DNA from: an uncultured Cocleimonas sp.
Lineage (GTDB): Bacteria; Pseudomonadota; Gammaproteobacteria; Thiotrichales; Thiotrichaceae
Assembly: GCA_937974135.1 (NCBI GenBank)
Contig: CALJIH010000289.1
Location: 1 to 48,556, forward strand
Direction: 5' to 3'
DNA length: 48,556 nucleotides
Position 1 is the first letter of the stretch. Each line of letters starts with the position of its first letter. The notes below the pieces were generated by a model, which saw only the letters and a list, made by a program, of their open reading frames with translations, was not told the DNA's origin and made no database searches. Below are positions 24,046 to 32,034 of the stretch, piece by piece. Position numbers and translations under genes: made by a program.

Positions 24046-25119
24046 ATGAATCAAATTAAGCAGTTTTTTCTTTTCGGTTTAGTAATTTTCTTATTTAACC
24101 TATCTCCCATCTCAATATCTAATGTTCATGCTGCTGATGGAGAAAAGGCAGGTCAGAACTTTTCACCATTAGGTGTCGAAAGTCCTGCAGCTGATTTATG
24201 GCGTGCAGTACGCCAGAGAAATCCTGAAGGTGGTGAAAACCTTGTTGGACGCTCTCAAGTCAAAGGTCCTAATGCCTCAACTCTGATTAACGTTGGTGGC
24301 CAAGAATGGCGAAACTGGCGTAATTCAAAACTTATTCCATATTCCATGTATGCCCTTGGAGGAATGCTGCTAGTGATTGTCTTATTTAGACTAATACGCG
24401 GAAAAATAAAAATTAAAGCGGGACGATCTGGCAAAAAAATTAAACGTTTTACCAATTTCCAACGCTTTGTTCACTGGACAGTTGCTATTTTATTTGTGAT
24501 CTTGGGAATTACTGGTGTGATTTTAACGTTAGGTCGTTACGGCTTATTACCATTAATAGGAAAAGAAGCTTTTGGTTTTATTGCCTATTACGGAAAGCTC
24601 TTACACAATTACTTAGGTCCAGTTTTCTCAGTGATGCTAGTTGTGATGTTATTTACCTTTATCAAAGGAAACATGTTTAATTGGACTGATATTAAATGGT
24701 TCCTAAAAGGTGGTGGCTTATTTGGTGGTCATGCTAGTGCAGGTCGCTATAACGGCGGTGAAAAAGCGTGGTATTGGATAGCTATGCTTGCAGGGATAGT
24801 TGTCGTTATCAGTGGGTTAATTCTTAATTTCCCTCAGCTGATTCCTATTTTGAATTTGAGTAGTGAGCAATTCCAACAAGCTCAGTTCTTACATGCCGTA
24901 GGTTCTATTGGGTTGTTTGTGGTTTCATTCGGTCATATTTACATGGGTACGTTTGCCATGGAAGGTGCATTTGAGGCTATGAGAACAGGTGAATGCGATT
25001 CGAATTGGGCGAAAGAACATCACGATATCTGGTACGAAGAATTACAAAGAGATGGTTCACTAACCATGAACGATACGGCGTCCAATCCATCTTCAAATGA
25101 AACGGCTCAAACAGCTTAG
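24046..25119 (+). CDS. fdhC: Formate dehydrogenase cytochrome b subunit FdhC
   Basis: Inner-membrane diheme cytochrome b of 357 residues that hands electrons from FdhB to quinone. A signal peptide (about 1-29, ending VHAADG) is followed by a periplasmic segment. Four core transmembrane helices then contain the candidate heme ligands in RFVHWTVAILFV, KLLHNYLGP, QFLHAVGSIGL and FGHIYMGTFAMEGAFEAM; an extra helix lies near 98-113. It is separated from fdhB by 178 nt of hairpins, unlike the tight spacing elsewhere in the operon. GAGGAAA precedes the ATG. Confidence 0.92.
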   Translation: MNQIKQFFLFGLVIFLFNLSPISISNVHAADGEKAGQNFSPLGVESPAADLWRAVRQRNPEGGENLVGRSQVKGPNASTLINVGGQEWRNWRNSKLIPYSMYALGGMLLVIVLFRLIRGKIKIKAGRSGKKIKRFTNFQRFVHWTVAILFVILGITGVILTLGRYGLLPLIGKEAFGFIAYYGKLLHNYLGPVFSVMLVVMLFTFIKGNMFNWTDIKWFLKGGGLFGGHASAGRYNGGEKAWYWIAMLAGIVVVISGLILNFPQLIPILNLSSEQFQQAQFLHAVGSIGLFVVSFGHIYMGTFAMEGAFEAMRTGECDSNWAKEHHDIWYEELQRDGSLTMNDTASNPSSNETAQTA

Positions 25120-25219
25120 TTATTAGGCTGTTTGTTTTTTAATATTTTGTAAATACTTACACAAATACTGTCCTATACTAAATCATCGGACCCCTCTTTC
25201 TGTTTAACTCTAAAGCAGT

Positions 25220-25252
25220 AAAAACCCCTAAAAGTGGGGGGGTGTCTTTTTA
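25220..25252 (+). repeat. G6 repeat, copy 9
   Basis: AAAAACCCCTAAAAGTGGGG then GGGTGTCTTTTTA; GTA is changed to GTG. It lies between fdhC and aorA and may serve as terminator of the fdh unit. Confidence 0.88.
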
Positions 25253-25348
25253 GTCTATAAATCAATTATAAAACTGTGTTTTAAACACGGACTCTAAATC
25301 TTCAATAAAAATAATAATAGTAATAGCTAAATGAAAAGGAGCTTGCGA

Positions 25349-25828
25349 ATGCAAAAATCACTACATCTTGATCCCGCTAAATGTACGGGATGCCTACAAT
25401 GTGAGATGGCTTGTTCATATGAAAAACTAGGTGAATTCAATCCGTCTAGATCAGTTATCAAAGTATTTACCTTTCATGAAGAAGGTCGTTTTGCACCCTA
25501 TACCTGTACACAGTGTGATGAAGCTTGGTGTTTACGCGCTTGCCCCGTAGATGCAATCACAATGGACTTAACATCCGGTGCAAAAATTGTCATTGATGAT
25601 AAATGCGTGGGATGTAAGGTTTGTACAATTTCCTGTCCATTCGGCACAGTGAATTATGTACAAGAAACGGGCAAGGTCGCTAAATGTGATCTTTGTGGTG
25701 GGGATCCGGAATGTGCTAAAGCATGTCCTACCGATGCAATAACATGGATTGATGCTAATGCAACGGGATACGATCGAATGAAGGCTTTTGCAGAAAAGAG
25801 CCTTCCTAGCGCTAACACATCAGCATAA
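25349..25828 (+). CDS. aorA: Aldehyde oxidoreductase ferredoxin-like subunit AorA
   Basis: Small polyferredoxin subunit of 159 residues in the AorABC complex, wiring the tungsten site of AorB to partners. Four cysteine groups suit four 4Fe-4S clusters: CTGCLQCEMAC, CTQCDEAWCLRACP, CVGCKVCTISCP and CDLCGGDPECAKACP. I start at ATG 25349 because AGGAG lies 7 nt before it; an ATG at 25331 precedes that site. It heads the operon aorA-B-C-D-x-E, the order known from Aromatoleum aromaticum. No sigma-54 box is visible upstream. Confidence 0.92.
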   Translation: MQKSLHLDPAKCTGCLQCEMACSYEKLGEFNPSRSVIKVFTFHEEGRFAPYTCTQCDEAWCLRACPVDAITMDLTSGAKIVIDDKCVGCKVCTISCPFGTVNYVQETGKVAKCDLCGGDPECAKACPTDAITWIDANATGYDRMKAFAEKSLPSANTSA

Positions 25829-25840
25829 GGAGGAATAGTT

Positions 25841-27694
25841 ATGTCTTGGACAAGAAAAATATTACGCGTAAATTTAACTGAAGGCACCTGTACTCCAGAG
25901 CCTCTAAACATGGAATGGGCCAAACAATATTTGGGTCAACGTGGTTTAGCAACTAAATATCTAGTGGAAGAAACTGATCCTAATGTTGATGCCTTAAGCC
26001 CAGAAAACCTATTTATTATGGCGACAGGTCCGTTAACAGGAACAATGGCATCTACTGGTGGTCGTTATTCGGTTATCACTAAAAGCCCATTAACGGGCGC
26101 GATTGCTTGCTCAAATTCTGGTGGGTTTATCGGCAATGAGTTTAAAAATGCTGGCTTAGATATGATTATCTTTGAAGGCAAATCACCTTCGCCTGTTTAT
26201 TTATATATCGAAAACGATAAAGCTGAATTAAAACCAGCTGACGATCTTTGGGGTAAATCTGCTTGGGAAGCTGATGAGATGATTCATGCGAAGCATCAAG
26301 ATCCTAATATAAAGATCGCCGTTGTTGGTCGTCCTGCAGAAGAAGGTTGTTTGTATTCTGCGGTAATAAATGATTTACACAGAGCAGCAGGTCGTTCTGG
26401 TGTTGGTACTGTGATGGCATCGAAAAATCTTAAAGCTGTTGCTGTTCGTGGAACTTTAGGCGTTGGCGGTGTTGATCAACCTCAAGAGTTCTTCGAAGCG
26501 GTAAATGCGGGTAAAAAAGTATTGGCAGATAACGCCGTTACAGGTGAAGGTTTGCCTGCCTATGGTACCCAAGTATTGATGAATGTAATCAATGGTGTGG
26601 GTGGATTACCAGCAAGAAACATGCGAGATGTAGGTTTCGAAGGTGCTGAAAATATATCAGCGGAAGCAATGAATGAACCGCGCGCGAGTGATGGCAAACC
26701 AAACCTCACTACCAACGGCGCATGTTTTGGTTGTACGATTGCCTGTGGCCGAATTTCAACCGTGGATAAGACACACTTTTCTGTTAAAGATAAACCGCAA
26801 TATCATGGTGCTTCTGGCGGTTTAGAGTATGAAGCAGCTTGGTCTTTAGGTGCTGATACTGGTGTTGATGATCTTGACGCATTGACCTATGTAAACTTCA
26901 TTTGTAATGAAGATGGCTTAGACCCGATTAGTTTTGGTTGTACCGTAGCTGCAGCAATGGAGCTATACGAAGAAGGCCAGATTAGTAATGATGAAACAGG
27001 TGGTATTGATTTACGCTTTGGTTCTGCAGAAGCCTTAGTGGCTTGTGTTGAAGCAGTCGTTTCAGGGACTGACTTTGGTAAAACCTTGGGTATGGGTTCT
27101 AAGTTACTGTGTGAGAAATACGGCAAACCAGAATTATCTATGACGGTTAAAGGCCAAGAATTCCCTGCATACGATCCACGTGGTATCCAAGGTATTGGTT
27201 TAGCCTATGCAACCTCTAATCGAGGTGCCTGTCATTTACGTGGATATACGATTGCCTCTGAAATTCTAGGCATCCCTGTAAAAACAGAGCAAGCGGATTC
27301 AGATGGCAAACCTGAACTGGTTAAAGCCTTCCAAGATGCGACTGCAGTGGTTGATTCAGCTGGTTTGTGTGTATTCACAACGTTCGCTTGGGGTATGGAA
27401 GATATTGCACCTCAAATTGATGCCGCCTGTGAAGGCGATTGGAGCATTGATAAATGTTTAGAAGCGGGCGAGCGTATTTGGAATATGGAGCGTCAATACA
27501 ACAATGCGGCAGGTTTTACCGCTGATGACGATACTTTACCTAAACGTTTACTCAAAGAAGCAATCAAATCAGGTCCTACTGAAGGTCAAGTCAGTAAGCT
27601 TGGTGAAATGCTTCCTGTGTATTACGAAGTTCGTGGTTGGACACCGCAGGGTGTTCCGACAGCAGAAACCTTATCTCGTTTAGGACTGAGTTAA
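25841..27694 (+). CDS. aorB: Tungsten aldehyde oxidoreductase catalytic subunit AorB
   Basis: AOR-family enzyme of 617 residues that oxidises aldehydes to acids (and in relatives reduces acids with low-potential electrons), using tungsten bound by two pterins. The N-terminus matches the AOR beta domain (MATGPLTGTMASTGGRYSVITKSPLTG). The 4Fe-4S ligands are CFGCTIACGR near 296-302 and a distal Cys in DSAGLCVFTTF near 510. DEM-type and DPRGIQGIGLAYATSNRGACHLRG motifs of the pterin domains are present. TAAGGAGG precedes the ATG, 12 nt after aorA. The natural aldehyde cannot be told from sequence. Confidence 0.96.
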   Translation: MSWTRKILRVNLTEGTCTPEPLNMEWAKQYLGQRGLATKYLVEETDPNVDALSPENLFIMATGPLTGTMASTGGRYSVITKSPLTGAIACSNSGGFIGNEFKNAGLDMIIFEGKSPSPVYLYIENDKAELKPADDLWGKSAWEADEMIHAKHQDPNIKIAVVGRPAEEGCLYSAVINDLHRAAGRSGVGTVMASKNLKAVAVRGTLGVGGVDQPQEFFEAVNAGKKVLADNAVTGEGLPAYGTQVLMNVINGVGGLPARNMRDVGFEGAENISAEAMNEPRASDGKPNLTTNGACFGCTIACGRISTVDKTHFSVKDKPQYHGASGGLEYEAAWSLGADTGVDDLDALTYVNFICNEDGLDPISFGCTVAAAMELYEEGQISNDETGGIDLRFGSAEALVACVEAVVSGTDFGKTLGMGSKLLCEKYGKPELSMTVKGQEFPAYDPRGIQGIGLAYATSNRGACHLRGYTIASEILGIPVKTEQADSDGKPELVKAFQDATAVVDSAGLCVFTTFAWGMEDIAPQIDAACEGDWSIDKCLEAGERIWNMERQYNNAAGFTADDDTLPKRLLKEAIKSGPTEGQVSKLGEMLPVYYEVRGWTPQGVPTAETLSRLGLS

Positions 27695-27717
27695 CAAGCG
27701 AAAAAGTAGGTTTTCTT

Positions 27718-28980
27718 ATGCATCATATTATTATCGGGGCAGGTCCTGGCGGTGTAGTAGCCGCCGAGACCATTCGTAAAACAAACCCTAACGATCAAAT
27801 AACCTTAATTGGAAACGAACCAGCGCCACCTTATTCACGGATGGCAATACCCTATTTGTTGGTTGATGATATTAAAGAAGAGGGTACTTTTTTACGTTCT
27901 TCTGATCATTATCATCAACAAAGTATCGAATATTTACAAGCAAACGTAACAGGTATAGATGCTGATGCAAAGACTTGCGAGTTATCTGATGGTAGCAGTT
28001 TGGCATACGACCAATTGTGTATTGCAACAGGCTCAACGCCGATTTCACCGCCCATTAATGGCATTGATTTACCCAATGTACACTCCTGTTGGACGCTTGA
28101 AGATGCGCGTCAAATACTTTCTTTAGCGAAACCACAATCGCGAGTTGTATTGATGGGAGCTGGTTTCATCGGCTGTATTATTTTGGAATCATTGGTTAAA
28201 CGTAAAGTGAATCTCAGTGTGATCGAAATGGGTAGTCGCATGGTACCTCGAATGTTGGATGAGAAAGCAGGGGGGTTACTCAAAAAATGGTGTGTAGACG
28301 ATGGTGTCGGTGTTTATACCAGTACTAAGGTAAATGCGATTGAAGAAGCAGATGATGGCATGAACGTTATTTTGGATAATGGTGCGAATATCAAGGCAGA
28401 TTTAGTCATTAGCGCCACGGGTGTTAAATCTAATACAACATTTGTCAAAGACTCTGGTTTAGATATTGATCATGGTATTTTGGTGAATAATAAGATGCAG
28501 ACCAATTTGCCAAATATTTACGCGGTTGGTGACGTTGCGCAAGGTATGGATTTTTCTACGGGTGAATATACGGTTCAAGCCATCCAACCCACAGCTACTG
28601 ATCATGGGCGAATCGCAGCATTGAATATGGCGGGTAAAAATGCTGAGCATAGCGGCTCATTGAATATGAATATTTTGGATACCTTAGGGCTAATATCTAC
28701 CTCCTACGGCCTGTGGATGGGTGTTGAAGGTGGTGATACTGCTGAAATATATACTCCAGAACTATTCAAATATATGAACCTCAGGTTTGGTATTAACGAT
28801 GAAGCGGATGTTCTTGTCGGTGCTACAACCATTGGTATGACAGAACATGTGGGTGTCTTACGCGGATTAATTGAATCTAAAGTTCATTTGGGGCACTGGA
28901 AGCAACGTCTGATTGATGATCCTATGCGTATTATGGATGCATATGTTGCGTCCACCCAAGAACTGGATAACGTGGTTTAA
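27718..28980 (+). CDS. aorC: Aldehyde oxidoreductase FAD/NAD-binding subunit AorC
   Basis: Flavoprotein of 420 residues that couples AorAB to NAD+. The FAD fingerprint IIGAGPGGVVAAETI is at the N-terminus, ATGSTP and the second dinucleotide site VLMGAGFIGCIILE in the middle, and NIYAVGDVAQ toward the end, as in NADH-dependent pyridine nucleotide-disulfide oxidoreductase family members. The frame is open to 27637 inside aorB, but the ATG at 27718 with upstream GTAGG gives the usual N-terminus, 23 nt after aorB. Confidence 0.92.
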   Translation: MHHIIIGAGPGGVVAAETIRKTNPNDQITLIGNEPAPPYSRMAIPYLLVDDIKEEGTFLRSSDHYHQQSIEYLQANVTGIDADAKTCELSDGSSLAYDQLCIATGSTPISPPINGIDLPNVHSCWTLEDARQILSLAKPQSRVVLMGAGFIGCIILESLVKRKVNLSVIEMGSRMVPRMLDEKAGGLLKKWCVDDGVGVYTSTKVNAIEEADDGMNVILDNGANIKADLVISATGVKSNTTFVKDSGLDIDHGILVNNKMQTNLPNIYAVGDVAQGMDFSTGEYTVQAIQPTATDHGRIAALNMAGKNAEHSGSLNMNILDTLGLISTSYGLWMGVEGGDTAEIYTPELFKYMNLRFGINDEADVLVGATTIGMTEHVGVLRGLIESKVHLGHWKQRLIDDPMRIMDAYVASTQELDNVV

Positions 28981-29000
28981 TTTAACGCTAAAGTAGATTT

Positions 29001-29031
29001 AAAAAAGACACCCCCCTACTTTTAGGGGTTT
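29001..29031 (-). repeat. G6 repeat, copy 10 (minus orientation)
   Basis: Reverse-oriented copy: plus strand AAAAAAGACACCCCCCTACT then TTTAGGGGTTT. It is the only lone minus-oriented copy and the only one inside a plausible operon (between aorC and aorD). Confidence 0.9.
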
Positions 29032-29062
29032 AAGATAATCCAAACAATTACCAAATTCTAAT

Positions 29063-29311
29063 ATGAAGATGCACTTAGAACTCTATGCCTCACTGATGCA
29101 CTTACTACCGCCAGGCACTTCTAGGCACAAACGTGAAATTAAAGTCGCTGAAGGGACCTCGGTTCAAGATATTATCGACGAATACAACATTCCCTTAGAA
29201 ATGGCTCATATCGTTTTGGTTAATGGTAAATTTGTTTGTGAAGATAGAACGCAACATATCTTAGAAGAACAGGATGTACTCTCTATTTGGCCACCAGTAG
29301 CTGGTGGATGA
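29063..29311 (+). CDS. aorD: MoaD/ThiS-like sulfur carrier AorD
   Basis: Ubiquitin-fold protein of 82 residues ending in PVAGG, the C-terminal Gly-Gly that is adenylylated and thiocarboxylated. It presumably delivers the dithiolene sulfurs of the pterin for the AOR cofactor. Its activating enzyme AorE lies two genes on. The stop overlaps the start of the next small gene (ATGA). Confidence 0.9.
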   Translation: MKMHLELYASLMHLLPPGTSRHKREIKVAEGTSVQDIIDEYNIPLEMAHIVLVNGKFVCEDRTQHILEEQDVLSIWPPVAGG

Positions 29312-29616
29312 CATTGAACAAGCGTGTTTACGAAATGGGCTATACGCCTTTAGAGTTTAGAAAAGCTTTATTAGGACAATTTGATTCAAATACGAATTTT
29401 TCGATCAAAGAAATTGGAACGGATTCTTGGTCGATCGAAGATATAGATGAATCTATCTATATTGAAGTTAGCATCGTCGTAGGCACTCCGCGAAAAATAG
29501 CCTTATTAACGCTGCCTGTATTGAATACAGAGTTTATTTTTAAACAGATAACAGAAATACAAGAAAAAGAATTTATGAAAACATTCTTTAAATATTTTCA
29601 TAAAGGCGGTGGTTGA
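29308..29616 (+). CDS. Unrecognised 102-residue protein between aorD and aorE
   Basis: I do not recognise this family. The protein begins MTLNKRVYEMGYTPLEFRKALL, has a central beta-rich hydrophobic stretch (IYIEVSIVVGTPRKIALLTLPVL given as about residues 51-73) and ends FKYFHKGGG. It has no signal peptide, no membrane helix and no cysteine. The start overlaps aorD by 4 nt, so it is translationally coupled to the sulfur carrier and is probably a real part of the operon. The terminal glycines recall sulfur carriers, but the rest does not look like a ubiquitin fold. It is an extra gene compared with the aorABCDE order that I know. Confidence 0.75.
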   Translation: MTLNKRVYEMGYTPLEFRKALLGQFDSNTNFSIKEIGTDSWSIEDIDESIYIEVSIVVGTPRKIALLTLPVLNTEFIFKQITEIQEKEFMKTFFKYFHKGGG

Positions 29617-29638
29617 CCTCTTACGTTACAATCAACTT

Positions 29639-30397
29639 ATGAATGAAAAAGAACTCAGCCGCTATGCTCGTCAAATACGCTTAAATCAAATTGGCGAAGC
29701 TGGTCAACAGAAATTACTAGATTCCACAGCGTTGATCATTGGAATGGGTGGCTTAGGTTCACCTGTTGCCATGTACCTTGCAGCAGCAGGAATAGGAAAG
29801 TTAATTATCAGCGATTTTGATCAAGTCGAAGATTCTAATCTGCAACGTCAAATCGTACATCGAACCCAAGATATTGGTGAGCTAAAAGCGTTATCGGCAA
29901 AACGCACGATTGCAGAAATTAACCCCGATTGTGTGGTTGAAGCCATTGATTGGGAATTAGATGAAGATGAACTCGAACAGCGTCTATCTGAAGCAGATAT
30001 CGTCTTAGATTGTTCAGATAATTTTCCGACGCGCTTTGCGATCAATCGCGCCAGTGTAAAAACGAATACGCCCTTAGTATCAGGCGCTGCAATTCGTATC
30101 GAAGGTCAAATAGCCAGTTATATCCCCAATACTGATGGACCTTGCTATCAATGTTTGTATAAACAGCAGTTTGAGAGCACTGAAACCTGTGCCATGGAAG
30201 GAGTGTTATCACCAGTTGTTGGTGTTATTGGCACAATGCAAGCCTTGCAAGCTATTCTCATCCTCACAGGCCATGCTGACAATGTAAATGGTAAGCTATT
30301 ACTGTTTGATGGCTTGAGTATGGAATGGCAAAGAGTACAAGTGCCCAAAAACCCTAATTGTGCCTGCTGTGGTTCCCAGGAACCCAGTAGGAAGTAA
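29639..30397 (+). CDS. aorE: MoeB/ThiF-like adenylyltransferase AorE
   Basis: E1-like enzyme of 252 residues that adenylylates the C-terminus of a sulfur-carrier protein, here most likely AorD. The nucleotide-binding loop is GMGGLGSPVAMYLAAAG; the Arg finger region NLQRQIVH, DCSDNFPTRF, and the zinc ligands CYQC and CACC are present. I prefer the ATG at 29639 (MNEKELSRYARQ) over a GTG at 29609 whose Shine-Dalgarno spacing is too short. No rhodanese domain is fused, unlike MOCS3-type relatives; a separate rhodanese gene converges from downstream. Confidence 0.92.
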   Translation: MNEKELSRYARQIRLNQIGEAGQQKLLDSTALIIGMGGLGSPVAMYLAAAGIGKLIISDFDQVEDSNLQRQIVHRTQDIGELKALSAKRTIAEINPDCVVEAIDWELDEDELEQRLSEADIVLDCSDNFPTRFAINRASVKTNTPLVSGAAIRIEGQIASYIPNTDGPCYQCLYKQQFESTETCAMEGVLSPVVGVIGTMQALQAILILTGHADNVNGKLLLFDGLSMEWQRVQVPKNPNCACCGSQEPSRK

Positions 30398-30465
30398 AAT
30401 AATTTGCCTAAGGAAATATCGAGGAAGGATGAAACAACGCTAGCAATATGGTTGAATGCACTGTT

Positions 30466-30497
30466 CAAAACCCTATAAAAGTAGGGGGGTGTGATTT
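30466..30497 (+). repeat. G6 repeat, copy 11
   Basis: AAAACCCTATAAAAGTAGGG then GGGTGTGATTT; the T-tail is degenerate. It lies between the converging aorE and rhodanese genes. Confidence 0.82.
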
Positions 30498-30505
30498 AGT
30501 AATTC

Positions 30506-30925
30506 TTAAGCTTGTTCCCAAGGTAAACCATTGAAACGCCAACCATTTAAGGTGCCACGCTGGTGATTCTCATCTCGATCACCTTCAAAGCCATCGGTAA
30601 TATGATAGATATTTGTCATACCTTTTTCGATAAGTTCTAGGCCAGCTTTTTCTGATCGATTTCCGCTTCGACATATCAATATAATAGGGCAGTTATTATT
30701 TGTACTGGCTTTCTGCATCTGATGAATTTCTTTGTAAAAATTCGGATTAAATTCCCAATCTGGATCATCCATCCATGCGACATGGGTACTTTCAGTAGGA
30801 TGACCAATGAAGAGATATTCCATTGAAGTACGGATGTCTATTAGCTGTGCTTCAGGATTTTCTTTGAGTAATTGAGAAGCTTCGAGCGAGTTTAAATGGC
30901 CTAGTTCTGTAATTGGTTCTGACAT
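30506..30925 (-). CDS. Single-domain rhodanese-like sulfurtransferase
   Basis: Protein of 139 residues with one rhodanese domain. The active-site loop is CRSGNRS with Cys85, and LIDIRTSMEYLFIGHPTESTHVAW is the usual first half. It probably passes persulfide sulfur to an acceptor. Convergence on aorE makes sulfur supply to the AorD/AorE pterin pathway an attractive idea, but the gene is on the other strand and may be independent. No signal peptide is present, so the protein is cytoplasmic. Confidence 0.9.
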   Translation of the reverse strand: MSEPITELGHLNSLEASQLLKENPEAQLIDIRTSMEYLFIGHPTESTHVAWMDDPDWEFNPNFYKEIHQMQKASTNNNCPIILICRSGNRSEKAGLELIEKGMTNIYHITDGFEGDRDENHQRGTLNGWRFNGLPWEQA

Positions 30926-30950
30926 AAATGTTTTCTACTGACAATGAATG

Positions 30951-32003
30951 TTACTTATCTAAAACTTCAAATAAAACTAAAAACGTTTTTTGTAATGGAT
31001 TGTTATTGTTGTCAGAAACCATTAAATATTGATTGTCGCGAAAATGTGTAAGACCTTCAAAATTATCTAAAATCCAGCCTTCTGATGTATCTAATCTTGC
31101 AAGGTTTTCAGTTTCACAAAAGCTATTTTTATCGCATTTATTTAAGTTTAGTTGGCGTAAGCTTATCACTACGGGTGATAAAAGCCCATTGTAAGCTCTC
31201 TCAAGAATTAACAGTTTATCTTTAGAAAGAATCTCTAACGCAGTTATCGAGCTATTTTTAACTTTTGAAGCGGCAAAGTGCCACTCTTTACCGGTGCTCG
31301 AATAAACCGTTTGCTGATTCAATGGCTTGGCTTTCAATGGTTTTTCAGAAGCGGTCAGCACACCATAATGAGGATGCAACGCTACACTTTCTAACGCTTT
31401 ATTTTTAGCTCTAAAGTACTTTCTTTTACGTAACTTCTTAACCGTTTTAATTTTACTTAAAAATTGACCATTGCTTGAAAACTTTGCAATTCGAGGTTTA
31501 TTCTCAAAAGAAATAATGAGTTCCGAGTCTCCACGTTTGCCATTATTACCATTCACTAAAGTTAAACCCTCGGAATCACTAAATTTACCTTTTAATGCTT
31601 GTTTTTGTTGGTCAAGCAATGGCATCGCAGCGACAATTTTTACATGACTCAAGGAATCATTTTTTATGTTTAATTTTAAATGATAAAGAAATCCTTCATC
31701 TGAAATTGAATACAAAAGCTGCTCATCTTCATCCCAAGCAAGATCGGATAATTCAACAATTGGAAATGAGTTTATGTTTTTTGATTGTATTAAATAACTA
31801 CTAAGAATATTAATTCGTGAATGAGAGGAGGCTGTATCTGAGTGACCTAGATTTTCCGGTTTTATTGAATAGTTATATGCATTGGCATTGTTTGTGCCAC
31901 ATGCACTGATTAAGGTCAGCGTTGATAGTAACAACCATAAAAAAAGCCGTTGACGAATAAATGTCAACGGCTTTAGCGAGTTAAATGTAAACGATATAAG
32001 CAT
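30951..32003 (-). CDS. Lipoprotein with phytase-like (esterase-like) beta-propeller domain
   Basis: Protein of 350 residues with a lipoprotein signal ending LISACG near residue 35 and a domain of the esterase-like-activity-of-phytase family (ELSDLAWDEDEQLLYSISDEG, DSEGLTLVNGN, LESVALHPHYGVL, DNFEGLTHFRDNQYLMVSDNN given by parts). Relatives are secreted proteins of poorly known activity. The first 30 codons contain a strong intrinsic terminator (31939-31974) that appears to end the upstream anti-sigma operon, so the message for this gene must start inside or bypass it. The start codon is therefore less certain than the rest. Confidence 0.75.
   Translation of the reverse strand: MLISFTFNSLKPLTFIRQRLFLWLLLSTLTLISACGTNNANAYNYSIKPENLGHSDTASSHSRINILSSYLIQSKNINSFPIVELSDLAWDEDEQLLYSISDEGFLYHLKLNIKNDSLSHVKIVAAMPLLDQQKQALKGKFSDSEGLTLVNGNNGKRGDSELIISFENKPRIAKFSSNGQFLSKIKTVKKLRKRKYFRAKNKALESVALHPHYGVLTASEKPLKAKPLNQQTVYSSTGKEWHFAASKVKNSSITALEILSKDKLLILERAYNGLLSPVVISLRQLNLNKCDKNSFCETENLARLDTSEGWILDNFEGLTHFRDNQYLMVSDNNNNPLQKTFLVLFEVLDK
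31939..31974 (-). terminator. Terminator inside the 5' end of the phytase-like gene
   Basis: On the minus strand, AAAGCCGTTGAC / GTCAACGGCTTT forms a 12-bp perfect stem with an 8-nt loop, followed by seven T. It is 61 nt past the stop of the anti-sigma gene, so it terminates the sigma/anti-sigma transcript. Confidence 0.88.
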
Positions 32004-32034
32004 AGGCGTTACTATATCGCTTATTTTGTATAAC

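Noticed and set aside
25171..25176. TATACT as a -10 element for the aor operon
   Set aside because: No -35 hexamer stands at a normal distance and a G6 repeat that may terminate transcription lies between it and aorA; too weak to annotate.
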